From the NCBI GenBank assembly GCA_024687125.1, contig JAILFA010000025.1, forward strand, positions 21,692 through 85,691: DNA of 64,000 bases, given 5' to 3'. Each line of letters starts with the position of its first letter. The first letter of the stretch is position 1. The position numbers and the translations under genes were made by a program. The notes below the pieces were generated by a model, which did not search any database, was not told where the DNA came from, and saw only the letters and a program-made list of their open reading frames with translations. This DNA is from Lachnospiraceae bacterium (lineage in GTDB: Bacteria > Bacillota > Clostridia > Lachnospirales > Lachnospiraceae). Below are positions 50,488-59,979 of this stretch, piece after piece.

Positions 50488-51629
50488 GTGTCAAAGATTA
50501 AACTTGCTCTTATAGTCGAGGCTATGCGTGATGGCGTACGCCAGCATGTGTGTGATATTGTTAGAAACCTTAATCAAGAGAAGTATGAGATTTTTTTGAT
50601 ATACAGTGAAGTCGCTGCAGATTCCGTGTTCATAAATGTAAAGGAAGAGATCCGAAGTTATGCAACGTTAATTCGTTGCGATTCTATGGTCAGGTCATTA
50701 GGATTTAAGGATTTTAAGGCTTACGTAGAACTTAAAGAGATAATCGAGCATATACACCCCGATATAGTTCACTGTCACAGTTCGAAAGCAGGGCTTGTAG
50801 GAAGATTAGCCGCTAAAAGTATAGGTATAAAAAAATAATATACACTCCAAATGCTTATGCGTTTCAGAATAATAAAGCATCGGGAATAAAAAGAAAAATA
50901 TATATTGAAGTTGAAAAATACTTATCCAAGCATTGTACAACTATGACCATTAGTGTATCTAAAGGGGAGATGCTGGAAGCGTTAAAACACAAGATAGATA
51001 AACCTGAGAAGTTTACGTTGATATATAATGCTATTTCAGATAAGGATTTGCCCTCAAAGGTAGAAGCAAGAAAGAGAATAGGCCTTGATGTTAAAGCGAA
51101 ACTTGTAGGCGTTACTGCAAGGTGCTCAGAGCAGAAGAATCCATTTGAGTTTTTAGCAATTGCAGAAAAAGTTATTAATTCTGTTAATGATGTAGAATTT
51201 GCATACATAGGTGATGGCATATACTTCGATGAAATGAAAGAATGGATAATTCAGAGAAACCTTGATAATAAGATACATATGATAGGATACAGGAGTGACG
51301 CCGCTGAAATTGTTGGTGCATTAGATGTATATTTAAGTACTGCATTGTTCGAGGGCTTGCCATATAGCATGATTGAAGCGATGAGAGCAGGGGTTCCAAT
51401 TGTGGCTTCGGATGTTGTAGGGAATCAAGAACTTGTTCGAGATGGAGAGAATGGTTGGAAGTATGATTTGGGAGATTATGAAAAAGCAATGTATAGAATT
51501 AAAGGTCTGTTAGAGAACAATACTATAACCAAAGATATGATTAGAAGAGTATTTTTGGAAGAGTTTTCTATAGAAAAGACTATAATAAAGCTTGATTTAG
51601 TATACAACAGAGTTTATAAGGGTATCTAA
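50488..51629 (+). pseudogene. Glycosyltransferase family 4, interrupted by a frameshift
   Basis: The first frame (50488-50838, start GTG) gives a GT4 N-terminal Rossmann half: KIKLALIVEAMRDGVRQHV, IHPDIVHCHSSKAGLVGRLAAKSIGIKK. It stops at TAA right after a run of seven A (50829-50835). Shifting frame at the run restores IIYTPNAYAFQNNKASG and the rest of a full protein ending at 51629, with YIGDGIYFDEM, GALDVYLSTALFEGLPYSMIEAMRAG (the donor-binding E-x7-E region). Everything else is intact, so this is a recent frameshift, a sequencing error in the homopolymer, or polymerase slippage restoring the frame. Translated in parts as 116 and 228 residues. Confidence 0.8.
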
Positions 51630-51683
51630 GGTAAATTCTTTTCTGAAAAGCAAGTAATTACAAAACCAGTATGTTAACAGAAG

Positions 51684-51704
51684 GAACGCCTAGAGCGTTC
51701 TTTA
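51684..51704 (+). terminator. Hairpin in the gap after the first glycosyltransferase
   Basis: GAACGC (51684-51689) and GCGTTC (51695-51700) with a CTAGA loop, followed by TTTAT. The rest of 51630-51842 carries a coding-like fragment (around 51751-51830, LEVLGEILKKYGSEEVFILGNT) without a start codon, probably gene debris. Confidence 0.45.
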
Positions 51705-51842
51705 TGCTAGATATTATGCATTCAAGTTTGGAAGACGAAAATAATATGAATTTCTTGAAGTTCTCGGCGAGATTCTCAAGAAGTATGGTAGCGAAGAGGT
51801 ATTTATACTTGGTAATACCCGAATTATTATAGATAAGAAAAT

Positions 51843-52727
51843 ATGAAAATTGGTTTTTTAGTCCTACATTACAATGAATATGAAGTAACTAGATGTTGTA
51901 TAGAATCAATAATAAATTTAGAAAATGACGCAAATGATGAAGTGGTTATACTGATAGTAGATAATGCGTCAACAAATGATTCAGGAAAACTTATAGAGGC
52001 TTACTATAGAGATAATAAATGCATCCAAGTTCTACTATTAAGCAATACAACGGGATTTTCATATGGAAATAATTTGGGATACCAAGCAATAAAAAATGAG
52101 AAGCTCGACTTTTTAGTGGTTTGCAATAATGATATCGAGTTTCATCAAAAAGATACATTATGCTGTATTAAGGAAGCATTTATCAGAACAGGATATTATG
52201 TGATGGGTCCTGATATATATATTCCAATAAAAAGGAAGCATGATAATCCGCACCATAGGGAAGAATGGGATGAACAATTTGTGAATGATAGAATTAGTAA
52301 ATTAAAAGCTAAGATGAAAGTTCCTATTGGTAGAAGTATTATTAAAGAGTTATGGTGGGGGAGTAGGATTAATAGATGGATTGCAGAAAAAGTGCCAAAA
52401 AAAATCAATGGATTTAGCAATATTGAGTATAATGTTACACTATCAGGAGCTTGTTTAGTATTCTCAACTCGATTTATGGCATGTAATGAGTATCTGTTTT
52501 TCCCAGAAACGCCGTTCTATTGGGAAGAAGAGATTTTGATGCACAAATGTAAAATAAACAATTGGTTAGTCGTATATTATCCATATCTTAGTGTTATTCA
52601 TCGAGAGGGAACAGCTACTAGAAAAAATATGATGGGTTTTATAGAAAGAAGAAAAGAAAAGGCTAAAGTTAATATTGAATCAGCTCAGATTTATTTGCGA
52701 TATTTAAAAAATAAAAAGGCTCAGTAA
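51843..52727 (+). CDS. Glycosyltransferase family 2
   Basis: 294 residues. MKIGFLVLHYNEYEVTRCCIESI and VVILIVDNASTNDSGKLI form the GT2 nucleotide-binding start, and LDFLVVCNNDIEF is the D-x-D-type metal motif. A later FFPETPFYWEEEILMHKCK supplies the acidic ED-like catalytic region. It resembles rhamnosyl- or galactofuranosyltransferase-type GT2 proteins; a Galf role next to glf is possible. AT-rich, unlike the upstream capsule genes. Confidence 0.9.
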   Translation: MKIGFLVLHYNEYEVTRCCIESIINLENDANDEVVILIVDNASTNDSGKLIEAYYRDNKCIQVLLLSNTTGFSYGNNLGYQAIKNEKLDFLVVCNNDIEFHQKDTLCCIKEAFIRTGYYVMGPDIYIPIKRKHDNPHHREEWDEQFVNDRISKLKAKMKVPIGRSIIKELWWGSRINRWIAEKVPKKINGFSNIEYNVTLSGACLVFSTRFMACNEYLFFPETPFYWEEEILMHKCKINNWLVVYYPYLSVIHREGTATRKNMMGFIERRKEKAKVNIESAQIYLRYLKNKKAQ

Positions 52728-52729
52728 AA

Positions 52730-53818
52730 ATGAAAAGGTATGTATTTAATGGTGACTTTTTAAGAAGAAATATAATAGGGGTTGGCAGATATTCATATGA
52801 AATCTTGAAAGCGTTGGATATTATTCTAAAAAGTGAACAATATCAGGAAACGCGGTTCGAGTTGGCTATTCCCAAAGATGCACACGAAAAACCGTCGTTT
52901 GAGAATATAAATGTTGTTTTACTGAGAAAGCATCATAAGCTTTGGATTCAAACCGATTTTTATTTGTATGTAAAAAAGAATAGAGCGATACCAATAAACT
53001 TGGACGGAAATCCATCGTTGTTTTGTCCTGGGATTACTTGCAAACATGATGTAACTCATTTGATTAATCCTAAGGTTTATATAAGTGGGCAATGGAGAAA
53101 AGCCATCCTATATTACTGGCATAGATTAGTTGATTATTCGTTAATTCACTCAAAAAGTATTATACTAACTGTTTCAAATACATCCAAGTCAGATATATTA
53201 CGTTTGTACAAATGCGACGAGTGTAGGGTTGTGGTAATACCAAATGCGTGGCAGCATATCGAGAGAATAGAACCAGATTATTTAGTATTTAGAAAACACC
53301 CTGAGATTAAACGAGGAGAGTATTTTTTTTGCTTGGGAGCTCAGAATTATAATAAAAATTTCAAATGGATTTTGGATAATGCGAAAAACAACCCTTCTTA
53401 TTGCTTTGTTGTTGCTGGACTAGCAGGGAAAGGCAATAAATTTGCAAGCATTTATAATGAATATGGTAATGTTATCTTTCTTGGATATATTACTGATGGA
53501 GAGATGAAAGCTCTTATGCAAGAATCACGTGCTTTTGTGTTTCCTTCACTGTATGAGGGATTTGGAATTCCACCATTAGAAGCTTTGAGCTTAGGAAAAG
53601 ACGTTATTGTTTCAAATACAAGTTGTTTACCGGAGATTTATGAAGATTCTGCATATTATATTGATCCGAAGAATTCATCTATCAATTTGTATGAGCTTCT
53701 GGAATCTGAAGATATACTTATTGAGAATAAAGAAAAGATATTAAACAAGTATTCATGGAAAGAATCAGCTCAACAATTGTTAGATCTACTTCAGAATAGC
53801 AAATTAGAAAAGATATAA
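52730..53818 (+). CDS. Glycosyltransferase family 4
   Basis: 362 residues. The N-terminus RNIIGVGRYSYEILKALD is the GVGRY-type start common in GT4 mannosyl- and rhamnosyltransferases. The C-terminal donor domain has YFFCLGAQNYNKNFKWI, VIFLGYITDGEMKALMQESRAFVFPSLYEGFGIPPLEALSLGKDVIVSN with the E-x7-E motif. It starts two bases after the GT2 stop. Confidence 0.92.
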   Translation: MKRYVFNGDFLRRNIIGVGRYSYEILKALDIILKSEQYQETRFELAIPKDAHEKPSFENINVVLLRKHHKLWIQTDFYLYVKKNRAIPINLDGNPSLFCPGITCKHDVTHLINPKVYISGQWRKAILYYWHRLVDYSLIHSKSIILTVSNTSKSDILRLYKCDECRVVVIPNAWQHIERIEPDYLVFRKHPEIKRGEYFFCLGAQNYNKNFKWILDNAKNNPSYCFVVAGLAGKGNKFASIYNEYGNVIFLGYITDGEMKALMQESRAFVFPSLYEGFGIPPLEALSLGKDVIVSNTSCLPEIYEDSAYYIDPKNSSINLYELLESEDILIENKEKILNKYSWKESAQQLLDLLQNSKLEKI

Positions 53819-53819
53819 C

Positions 53820-55085
53820 ATGATGAAAATTAGAATAAATATTCCGTTGTTTGTTATGTTCATATTTCTTACGACAGTATGTTTTTGTCGGTACAAGATG
53901 GAAAACAGGCAAGGATATATCTTGCTGCCGATAGAATTGATATTTTCATTTATTCTGTGTTCTACATATGTATATAAAACTGGGGAATCAGTTAAAGAAA
54001 GGAATTATCTATATGTTCATATAGCTTTTATGGTGTACAGAATTGTCGTTTCTTCCATTATTTTGCTGGATTTCTATAATAGTTCAAAAAAAATATTTGT
54101 ATATGAACTAGGAGCAATTCTATTATCAAATTGTTTAATTAGGAGTGTAGAATTAGATGAATTGATAAAAACCATAAAGCTTTTCGGAATAATTAACGCC
54201 ATACTAGGAGTTGTAGAATTTATAACAAAGAATAGCCTGTTTTATAGCTTAATAGATGTGAGTTCAAGACAGTTCGGAGCTTTTTCATTTGGTACTATTG
54301 ATTCAAGAGTTAGAACGGTTTTTATTCATCCAATAGTTTGCGCTGTGTTTTGTGTTATTACTTGGATTATACTTGTATACTATCCTTGCAATAATAAGAT
54401 AATTGATACCATCGCTAAAGGAACGGTTATTATATGCTTGGTGGGTACTCAGTCTAGAAGTTCGTGGGTTTCTTTTGTAATAGTAAATATAATTATATTT
54501 ACAAAAAGAATAGCTGATAGAGAAATAGTGATAGACAGAAAACAACTGCTCATTAATATGATAATTGTTATAGGATCCCTGTGTATTTGCGTGGTATTTA
54601 AGAGTCAGCTCATGAATATATGGAATCTTATAAAGGCTAGATGGTTAACAGGAATGGATAAATCAAATATGTCAAATTTTAATAGGGTTACTATGATTAG
54701 AAATGGATTGAGGGCATATTCGGAATGGGGAGTTGGAGAAAAGATGTTTGGCAAAGGCTTTGAGTATGCTATTTCATTCTTAAAGAGCCATTCCATTAGG
54801 GGGTGGTCTGGAGCAGTTGACAACACATATTTGACAGTCCTTTTAGATTATGGATTATGTGGTCTCTTGTTTATGATGTACTATTTAATTATTGCGTTTA
54901 GGAGTATTCTTAGTAAACATAGAATCTATGAGGCCTGTGGGATTTGTCTTTTGAGTATTATGATTTCGGGATTCTTTTATGATATTTTTGCTTGGTTTAC
55001 GAGTGATATTCTAATGGCAGTTTTAATTTGCATATTGTCATCAGGTATTTATTTTGATGAAGCCCTTTGCTTACATGGAGAGTAG
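53820..55085 (+). CDS. Wzy-like polysaccharide polymerase
   Basis: 421 residues with about eleven hydrophobic segments and a long extracytoplasmic loop (roughly 255-330) before GWSGAVDNTYLTVLLDYGLCGLLFMMYYLIIAFRS, the pattern of the O-antigen polymerase/ligase family. Low sequence conservation is normal for Wzy. It would join repeat units outside the membrane after flipping by the Wzx protein encoded downstream. The stop lies 25 bases before the methyltransferase start chosen here. Confidence 0.85.
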   Translation: MMKIRINIPLFVMFIFLTTVCFCRYKMENRQGYILLPIELIFSFILCSTYVYKTGESVKERNYLYVHIAFMVYRIVVSSIILLDFYNSSKKIFVYELGAILLSNCLIRSVELDELIKTIKLFGIINAILGVVEFITKNSLFYSLIDVSSRQFGAFSFGTIDSRVRTVFIHPIVCAVFCVITWIILVYYPCNNKIIDTIAKGTVIICLVGTQSRSSWVSFVIVNIIIFTKRIADREIVIDRKQLLINMIIVIGSLCICVVFKSQLMNIWNLIKARWLTGMDKSNMSNFNRVTMIRNGLRAYSEWGVGEKMFGKGFEYAISFLKSHSIRGWSGAVDNTYLTVLLDYGLCGLLFMMYYLIIAFRSILSKHRIYEACGICLLSIMISGFFYDIFAWFTSDILMAVLICILSSGIYFDEALCLHGE

Positions 55086-55110
55086 AAAAATTGAGAAGGG
55101 ATGCTATACT

Positions 55111-56031
55111 ATGACATTTTTGAAAGAGTTTTATCATTTTGTGATTTCTGAAAGAATCAGAAAACAAATATGGTTAAAAAGAAGAAGGCTAGCGTATAAG
55201 GCAAATTACGTAAAAAAAGCATTGAATAATAAGTCAAGTTATAGAATTTGTGAAGTGGATGATTTGACTTTCGTAGGCGTTTCTGAAGATTTTGACGGTG
55301 TTTTTGGCTCAATGATTAGAGATGGGCGTACATTTGCATCAAATGAAATGAAATTGTTTCATAGATTGTCAAACCAATACTATGGGGACAATTCGAAGAC
55401 AGAAGGCTATTTTTTAGATATAGGGTCCAATATAGGAACAACAAGCATTTATTTTAGAAAGAAACTAGATTCAAATGTAAAAGTTATTGGTTTTGAACCG
55501 GATTCCAACAACTTTATGTTGAATAAATGCAATATTGTGCTTAATAAACTGGAAGATAGTATTAGAATAGAGAATGTTGGCTTAGGAGAAAAATCAGATG
55601 AGATGAGGTTGTATAAAAACACTGATAATCCTGGTGGAAACAGCGTTATCAGTTTTACTTCAAATGATTATGAAATAATAAATATCATTTCATTGGATGA
55701 TTATTTGAAAAATAACAGTATTAACATACAATCAATCAAATATGTTTGGATTGATACTGAAGGATTCGAGCCATTTGTTTTGTTTGGAGGAAAAAGTTTT
55801 TTTTATAATACTACTGTACCAGTATTCATCGAGTTTAATCCACAAATTTATAGGAATGTCGAAGGCCTATTCGACAGAACTTTAGATTTTTTAAAGAATT
55901 GCTGGAGTGGGTATATTAATATCCAAGAATCGCTAAAGGGAGAATGCATTATTCATTGTATAGATGAGTTGGAGAAATACAAGAATAGTGCATACCAAGT
56001 TGGCGATATATTTTTAATTAAAGAGGTTTAG
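55111..56031 (+). CDS. FkbM-family methyltransferase
   Basis: 306 residues from ATG 55111, which has GAGAAGGGATGCTATACT before it; starts at 55054 or 55075 would overlap the polymerase gene. The SAM region is GYFLDIGSNIGTTSIYFRKKL, then KVIGFEPDSNNFMLNKCN. SLDDYLKNNSI and VWIDTEGFEPFVLFGG are the FkbM motifs. It probably O-methylates a sugar of the repeat unit. Confidence 0.9.
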   Translation: MTFLKEFYHFVISERIRKQIWLKRRRLAYKANYVKKALNNKSSYRICEVDDLTFVGVSEDFDGVFGSMIRDGRTFASNEMKLFHRLSNQYYGDNSKTEGYFLDIGSNIGTTSIYFRKKLDSNVKVIGFEPDSNNFMLNKCNIVLNKLEDSIRIENVGLGEKSDEMRLYKNTDNPGGNSVISFTSNDYEIINIISLDDYLKNNSINIQSIKYVWIDTEGFEPFVLFGGKSFFYNTTVPVFIEFNPQIYRNVEGLFDRTLDFLKNCWSGYINIQESLKGECIIHCIDELEKYKNSAYQVGDIFLIKEV

Positions 56032-56032
56032 A

Positions 56033-57028
56033 ATGGGAAAATACGATATCATATATGTTATTTGTCCTGCTTTTGTAAAGACAGGAGGACCAGAGTGTTT
56101 ACATCAACTCGTAAATTCGATCAATAGTCAAGGGGGAAAATCAAAAATAGTTTATGTTAAACATGGTAATCTTCCCATAAAGATTAATCCTCAATATGAG
56201 AAATATGTTAATGGATTCATCGATGTTGATAGTATTGATTGTAATAATGAAAAGAATCTGCTGATTGTCCCAGAAACCCTTGTGCAATACTTGCTATTGT
56301 TCAAAAATAAGCCTATTAAGAAAGGCATTTGGTGGCTTAGTGTTGATTTCTATCGTTCCTTGGCAAGCTTTAAATATCAAGTAAATAAGGATGGATTTCT
56401 TAAGACTATCTATCATTTAAGACGTACTATAGGCGCAAAAAATAGTATTAAGGAAGCTGAATATCATTATTTTCAAAGCTACTATGCTAAGGATTGGCTT
56501 GAAAAAAGGGGATTTAATAAGGATGGTTTATGCTATCTAACAGACTATATTAATGATCAATATATGGAGAAACATATAAATGAAAAAAGAGATAATATAA
56601 TAATTTACAATCCGAAGAAGGGATATGATAAGATTCAATATCTTAGAAGTATGATTAAAGAATATGAATGGATCCCTATAGAAAACATGGATAGGGATGA
56701 GATTATTGGATTGATGAATAAAGCCAAGCTATATCTTGATTTTGGAAATCATCCCGGTAAAGACAAAATGCCGAGAGAAGCGGCTATTTCAGGATGCTGT
56801 ATCATTACGGGAAGAGAGGGAAGTGCAAATTTCATAGAGGATGTTAATATATCTAATCGTTACAAATTTAATGATGTTAGGAAGGATTTTGACAGTATTC
56901 GTTCATGTATCAGTGAAGTTATGTTAAATTATTGCATTTTAAATAAGGATTTTGAGGAGTATAGGGTCTCAATATCCAAGGAAAAAGAAACATTTAGCAA
57001 AAGTGTAAGGGAATATTTTGTGGAATGA
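56033..57028 (+). CDS. Glycosyltransferase-like protein
   Basis: 331 residues. The start IIYVICPAFVKTGGPECLHQLVNSI is a GT-B N-terminal domain with the GGxE loop. The C-terminal part GLMNKAKLYLDFGNHPGKDKMPREAAISGCCIITGREGSANF corresponds to the donor-binding region with R/E-E residues. The family is not a common one and the sugar is unknown. It begins one base after the FkbM stop. Confidence 0.8.
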   Translation: MGKYDIIYVICPAFVKTGGPECLHQLVNSINSQGGKSKIVYVKHGNLPIKINPQYEKYVNGFIDVDSIDCNNEKNLLIVPETLVQYLLLFKNKPIKKGIWWLSVDFYRSLASFKYQVNKDGFLKTIYHLRRTIGAKNSIKEAEYHYFQSYYAKDWLEKRGFNKDGLCYLTDYINDQYMEKHINEKRDNIIIYNPKKGYDKIQYLRSMIKEYEWIPIENMDRDEIIGLMNKAKLYLDFGNHPGKDKMPREAAISGCCIITGREGSANFIEDVNISNRYKFNDVRKDFDSIRSCISEVMLNYCILNKDFEEYRVSISKEKETFSKSVREYFVE

Positions 57029-57103
57029 CTGGATGTGCAAATAAAGTATTGATTTTTTACGTGAGGCGGTAAGGTTATTATATTCTGTGATTAACTTCAG
57101 TTG

Positions 57104-58564
57104 ATGAATAAAGAAACAAGCATTAGAAAAAATTATTTTTATAATCTGCTATATCAAGTATTAACGATCATAATTCCTTTTATTACTACCCCATATGTTT
57201 CCAGGGTTTTAGGACCAGAGAATGTGGGACGTGTTAGCTTTGCTGAGTCTATAGTGTCTTATTTTGTTCTTTTTGCTACATTAGGGATAACCTTATTTGG
57301 ACAAAGAGAAATATCTATTGTTAGAGAAAATCCTGCTGAAAGAACTAGACTATTTCTTGAGATTAAAATCCTTCAGATTTTCAGTTCAATTATCTCATTA
57401 CTATCCTATTTGATATATTGCAAGTACTGTAGTGACTTTGTATTATATTTAATTCTATGTATAAATATACTAGCAGTTGTATTTGATGTGACATGGTATT
57501 TTCAGGGGTTAGAAGAATTTGGGAAGATGGTTATCAGAAACTCAATAGTTAAGCTGATAGGAGTAATATACATTTTTGCTTTTGTTAAAACAAAAAATGA
57601 CATATATAAGTATGCATTTGGACTTTCTTTTTTCGTATTTGTTAGTAATATTGTCTTGTGGTTCTTCTTGAGAAGGTATGTTGATTTAAGACAAATAAGA
57701 AAAATCGGAAAAATCAGACCATTAAGACATTTCAAGCAAGTCATATTGCTTTTTATTCCGACTGTAGCTATTTCTGTATACACAGTTCTTGATAAAACAA
57801 TGATTGGGCTAATAACCAATAATCCATCCGAGAACGGGTATTATGAACAAGCAATGAAAATATCAAAGCTTACACTAATGATTGTTACTGCTTTGGGAAC
57901 TGTTGTTACTCCAAGAATTGCATATTACTACAATAATGGAGATCAAGAAGCTGCCAAAAGCATTCTATATAGAAGCTATCGATTTATATGGTTTCTAGGA
58001 ATGCCATTATGCTTTGGGTTGATTGGCATTTCAAACAGTTTTGTTCCTTGGTTTTTTGGAAATGAGTATATTCCTGTAATAAATTTGCTTCATATTTTGC
58101 CATTTTTGATTGTTATTATTGGAGTAAGTAATGTTACTGGAATGCAATACTTAATTCCAACGAAAAGGCAAAATATTTTTACTTGTGCAGTAATAATTGG
58201 TGCAGTGATAAATGCTTTGCTGAATACTGTGTTAATAAGTGCATTTCAATCGAAAGGAGCGGCGTGTGCATCTGTTACAGCCGAAGCTTCTATATCTATA
58301 ATTCTTTTATACATAATTAGAAAAGAAATAAGTATATCACGGGTATTGAGGTATTTACCACGCTATACACTATCGAGCATTATTATGTATATTGAGATGT
58401 TTGTATTGTCGAATTTGTTGAATAGCTGTATTATATCCTCTCTTATCATGACCATACTGGGATGCATAACATATTTCTTCATTTTATTCATTATTGAGGA
58501 TGATTTTTTCGTTGATAATATAAGAAGAGGAATCTCATTTATGAAGAGATTGATTGAGCAATAA
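57104..58564 (+). CDS. Wzx-type polysaccharide flippase
   Basis: 486 residues from ATG 57104 (a TTG directly precedes it). About 12-14 membrane helices, with YVSRVLGPENVGRVSFAESIVSYFVLFATLGI near the start, the signature of the polysaccharide transport family. It moves undecaprenyl-linked repeat units across the membrane for Wzy. Confidence 0.94.
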   Translation: MNKETSIRKNYFYNLLYQVLTIIIPFITTPYVSRVLGPENVGRVSFAESIVSYFVLFATLGITLFGQREISIVRENPAERTRLFLEIKILQIFSSIISLLSYLIYCKYCSDFVLYLILCINILAVVFDVTWYFQGLEEFGKMVIRNSIVKLIGVIYIFAFVKTKNDIYKYAFGLSFFVFVSNIVLWFFLRRYVDLRQIRKIGKIRPLRHFKQVILLFIPTVAISVYTVLDKTMIGLITNNPSENGYYEQAMKISKLTLMIVTALGTVVTPRIAYYYNNGDQEAAKSILYRSYRFIWFLGMPLCFGLIGISNSFVPWFFGNEYIPVINLLHILPFLIVIIGVSNVTGMQYLIPTKRQNIFTCAVIIGAVINALLNTVLISAFQSKGAACASVTAEASISIILLYIIRKEISISRVLRYLPRYTLSSIIMYIEMFVLSNLLNSCIISSLIMTILGCITYFFILFIIEDDFFVDNIRRGISFMKRLIEQ

Positions 58565-58660
58565 AGAGAATCACTTACAAAAAGAGTTCTTGAAAACAGA
58601 TAATGAGAAGAGAAAAAGGTGTAAGACGAAAACAGTAGCAATAACACTTAAGTCAAAAAG

Positions 58661-58738
58661 ATGATTGAAAAATTTCTACATAAAGCCCATCCATTGTGTT
58701 GCCATATCTGCAAGAAACTGAACATAGTAGAAGCATAG
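58661..58738 (+). pseudogene. Remnant of a cytidylyltransferase gene
   Basis: A 25-codon frame contains HPLCCHICKKLNIVEA, matching [16 protein letters not shown] of the cytidylyltransferase-KdsA fusion at residues about 28-43 (60058 onward). The DNA is also similar. It lies in the 263-base gap after the flippase gene, which otherwise shows nothing I can support. This is probably debris of an older or duplicated copy. Confidence 0.6.
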
Positions 58739-58827
58739 ATGGCTTTTGTATATGGATAGATTATTAATCATTAGACAATATGTTACTACATAAATACCTG
58801 TTTATTTGAACAATTACGGTATTCTTA

Positions 58828-59919
58828 ATGAAAGTTTTAATTCTTTGTAACACATACAACATTCTTATGGCTGCGCTCCAATTAAAAAGATTTAATATGC
58901 ACGGGGACGATGTCGATATTGTACTGACAGACTATTCTCATAATATGCAGACAATATCCGATAACTTAAGAGAACTTGCGATTTTTAGTAATGTATACTA
59001 TAGTTCTGTGTCTGATATTTATCAAGGTGGAAATATCTTTCACAAGATTTATAAAACGCTGCTGGTAATGGAAAATGAAGAGCGTCTTTTTAATAGATTT
59101 GGCATTCCACTGAAAGATTATAATGCATTAGTGGTTTGTAATCTGGATATTCCGGCATGTCAATTTTTTCTCTCCCTACGAAAACGAAACAGGAATCTTT
59201 TGCTATATAGGATCGAGGAGGGGTATTCTACATATACAAAATATAATCAATATCAATTTTTGGAAAGAATAATGAAAGTGTATTGCGGATTGACAAGGTT
59301 ACCAAATCCATATCACAATGTAGACGCACTATATATATATAATCCGGAGTTGGTTTTGTGGGATTGTCAATATAAAAAGAACAAACTCAGAAAATTTTCT
59401 CCAAATGATGAGAATGATAAAAAACTTCTAAATGCAGTTTTTGGATATAAAGGAGATGCCAAAAAGATTGACAAATATAAGGTAATTCTAATTGAGGAAT
59501 CTTTTTCAAAAGACAAGAAAGAAAATATAAATGACGAAGAGTTGTTCAATGATGTTATTAAGACAGTTGGCTCTGAGAATGTAATCATTAAGCATCATCC
59601 AAGAGTGACTAAAAATAGATTTAAGAATTGTGAGGTTCTTGAGAGTAATCTTCCTTGGGAAATAATTCAAATGAATGGTAACTTTAAGGATAAGATTTTT
59701 ATTACCATATCTTCAGGAGCTGTGCTTTCATCAAAAATATGGTTGGAAGATTGCGTCAAAGCATATTTTTGTTTCAATTGTGTAAATAAAAAACCGAAAA
59801 TGTTGGATGAAAATTATATGACGTTTTTTGCGAAGATGAATAATAAGTTTCATCCTGAGATGTGGATTATTCCAAATAGCAAGTTTGAACTTTTGAAATT
59901 TCTGAGGGAAGAGGTTTAA
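58828..59919 (+). CDS. Sialyltransferase-like glycosyltransferase (GT52/polysialyltransferase type)
   Basis: 363 residues. Motifs shared by the bacterial CMP-sugar-dependent sialyltransferases are visible: LLYRIEEGYSTY (the D/E-D/E-G motif), VIIKHHPR (the HP motif) and FITISSGAVLSSK (the serine motif). The N-terminus MKVLILCNTYNILMAALQLK fits GT52. Followed directly by KDO synthesis genes and without any Neu5Ac synthase, it may use CMP-KDO instead of CMP-sialic acid; that is inference. AT-rich like its neighbours. Confidence 0.78.
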   Translation: MKVLILCNTYNILMAALQLKRFNMHGDDVDIVLTDYSHNMQTISDNLRELAIFSNVYYSSVSDIYQGGNIFHKIYKTLLVMENEERLFNRFGIPLKDYNALVVCNLDIPACQFFLSLRKRNRNLLLYRIEEGYSTYTKYNQYQFLERIMKVYCGLTRLPNPYHNVDALYIYNPELVLWDCQYKKNKLRKFSPNDENDKKLLNAVFGYKGDAKKIDKYKVILIEESFSKDKKENINDEELFNDVIKTVGSENVIIKHHPRVTKNRFKNCEVLESNLPWEIIQMNGNFKDKIFITISSGAVLSSKIWLEDCVKAYFCFNCVNKKPKMLDENYMTFFAKMNNKFHPEMWIIPNSKFELLKFLREEV

Positions 59920-59979
59920 AACATAGGATTGTTAATTAGAAAGATAGGGGATTATTGAACAGAATGGATGGTGTTTTTT

